Shown here piece after piece: positions 8,404 through 9,115 of a DNA stretch of 9,115 bases. The notes below the pieces were generated by a model that worked only from the letters and a program-made list of their open reading frames with translations, made no database searches and was not told the DNA's origin. Within the stretch, counting starts at the first letter, position 1. Every line of letters starts with the position of its first letter. The stretch covers positions 1-9,115 of the forward strand of contig JAOUQB010000070.1 in the NCBI GenBank assembly GCA_029879555.1, read 5' to 3'. Both the position numbers and the translations under genes were made by a program. The stretch is from Nitrospirota bacterium. GTDB taxonomy: Bacteria; Nitrospirota; Nitrospiria; Nitrospirales; UBA8639.

Positions 8404-8637
8404 ATGAAGCCCAGTCCCCAGAAAATAATAGAAGAAGCGATGAAGCTAGAACCCACAACTCGGGCTTTTGTCGCGGAATCCCTCTTGGAAAGTCTAGATT
8501 TTGAGGAAGATTTTTCCCTGTCAGAAGAATGGACGCAGGAGATTCGCCGACGATGCGAAGAAATTGACAGTCGGGAAACCATATTAGTCGATGGTGAGAC
8601 CGTACTCTCCAATCTCCACAAAAAATACCCTTCATGA
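8404..8637 (+). CDS. Antitoxin of the addiction-module family (TIGR02574-like)
   Basis: A 77-aa acidic protein. The first half follows the family pattern of a helix (KIIEEAMKLEP, residues 7-17) followed by RAFVAESLLESLD (20-32). The middle reads EEWTQEIRRRCEEIDS (41-56), and the segment 57-77 (including DGETVLSNLHKK) is the usual C-terminal toxin-binding tail. Family members neutralise a RelE/ParE-type toxin encoded immediately downstream and probably repress their own promoter. Here the antitoxin stop overlaps the toxin start as ATGA (8634-8637), the classic translationally coupled order. The gene is complete with an excellent ribosome binding site. No convincing -35/-10 pair was found upstream; a lone TATGAT is at 8350-8355. 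Since the toxin frame is broken, this may now be an orphan antitoxin. Confidence 0.85.
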   Translation: MKPSPQKIIEEAMKLEPTTRAFVAESLLESLDFEEDFSLSEEWTQEIRRRCEEIDSRETILVDGETVLSNLHKKYPS

Positions 8638-8928
8638 TACTCCGATGGCAGACGGAAGCTGTCAATGAAGTCGAAGCCGCTGCCTCTTTTTATCAAGATA
8701 AACAACCAGGGCTTGAGCAACGGTTCTTAGAAGTTCTGGAAGACGCTCTTCGGCGAATCCAACGGCGCCCCCATACTGTATCAAAAAATCGAGGGAGAAA
8801 TTTGTAAATGTAAGCTTCCTCGATTTCCTTATGGAATCATTTTTCGAATGAAACCAGAATACATGGAAATTATAGCCGTCATACATTTACGACGTCGGCC
8901 TGGATATTGGAAAACACAAGTACGATAA
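8634..8928 (+). pseudogene. RelE/ParE-type toxin, frameshifted
   Basis: Reading from ATG 8634, 57 codons run to TAA 8805-8807: the product starts like a ParE toxin (FYQDKQPGLEQRFLEVLEDA, residues 19-38, then RRIQRRP) and then loses similarity. The family's C-terminal half appears in the next frame from about 8773 to TAA 8926-8928: LYQKIEGE, then the diagnostic LPRFPYGIIFR and HLRRRPGYW. Removing one C from the run of five at 8768-8772 joins the halves into a 97-residue protein of normal length for RelE/ParE (mRNA-cleaving RelE-like or gyrase-poisoning ParE-like; the activity cannot be assigned). So the gene is complete but for a +1 shift. Causes may be true inactivation, phase-variable slippage, programmed frameshifting at CCC-C, or a sequencing error. 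The upstream antitoxin overlaps by 4 nt. Confidence 0.82.
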
Positions 8929-8937
8929 ATTAATGTC

Positions 8938-9051
8938 ATGAGCGAAACTTCTGACGCACTAGCAGCCGCTATAGAAACGATGACGACTAAACAGCCTACC
9001 AGGAACCACGTCTTGTCCGTCGAACCTCAAAAATCAAAACCAGAAAATTAA
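8938..9051 (+). CDS. Doubtful small ORF (37 aa)
   Basis: An ATG at 8938 opens 37 codons ending at TAA 9049-9051. The product starts MSETSDALAAAIETM and ends in a polar, Lys/Pro-rich tail; I recognise no family. No ribosome binding site precedes it, so expression would rely on read-through from the toxin frame that ends 9 nt upstream. It may be a chance ORF or the remnant of a longer gene. Nothing else was seen in 8929-9115 apart from the terminal motif discussed in the findings. Confidence 0.2.
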   Translation: MSETSDALAAAIETMTTKQPTRNHVLSVEPQKSKPEN

Positions 9052-9115
9052 ATACCAAGAAAGGGTGAGAAGGGAGATGCGCAATGCGGCAATGCAAGAC
9101 CCGACCCTAGGCCGA

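Noticed and set aside
8295..8720. Minus-strand ORFs of 113 and 141 codons over the TA locus
   Set aside because: They overlap the well-supported antitoxin on the opposite strand, lack family features and look like reading-frame shadows.

Overview
The window looks like a stretch of ordinary bacterial chromosome with one small accessory cassette at its right end. Protein style (MreB, a stand-alone parC-parE pair, an M23 peptidase with Ig-like N-terminal domains, a secreted PQQ-type sugar dehydrogenase), roughly balanced base composition and the type of intergenic palindrome seen at 6141-6258 suggest a Gram-negative-type bacterium, possibly Nitrospirota (Nitrospira-like). That taxonomic guess is inference from memory of similar sequences, not a search result.

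Layout. Positions 2-481 (+) hold the C-terminal part of a PQQ-dependent sugar (glucose/sorbosone-type) dehydrogenase. It converges, with only 9 bp between the stop codons, on a complete mreB on the minus strand (491-1519). A 500-bp non-coding stretch (1520-2021) separates the divergent mreB and M23 peptidase genes. It carries a good mreB promoter, a weaker rightward promoter and several hairpins. The rightward genes are a membrane-anchored M23 peptidase (2022-3461), topoisomerase IV subunit A (3582-5999) and subunit B (6275-8218). The 275-bp gap between parC and parE contains a 118-bp imperfect palindrome whose right end resembles an intrinsic terminator. The parE ribosome binding site lies immediately after it.

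After parE comes a toxin-antitoxin cassette: an intact 77-aa antitoxin of the TIGR02574 'addiction module' type (8404-8637), overlapped by ATGA with a RelE/ParE-type toxin reading frame (8634-8928). The toxin is broken by a +1 shift at a run of five C. The last 190 bp hold only a doubtful 37-codon ORF and a short motif that may be the edge of a dispersed repeat.

How the genes fit together: mreB and the M23 peptidase both act on cell-wall growth and are read divergently from one intergenic region. ParC and ParE together form the ATP-dependent type II topoisomerase that decatenates daughter chromosomes. I see no clearly new defence or mobile system. The points most worth checking are the frameshifted toxin beside an intact antitoxin, the palindromic element inside the topoisomerase IV operon, and a valine at the quinolone-critical serine position of ParC.
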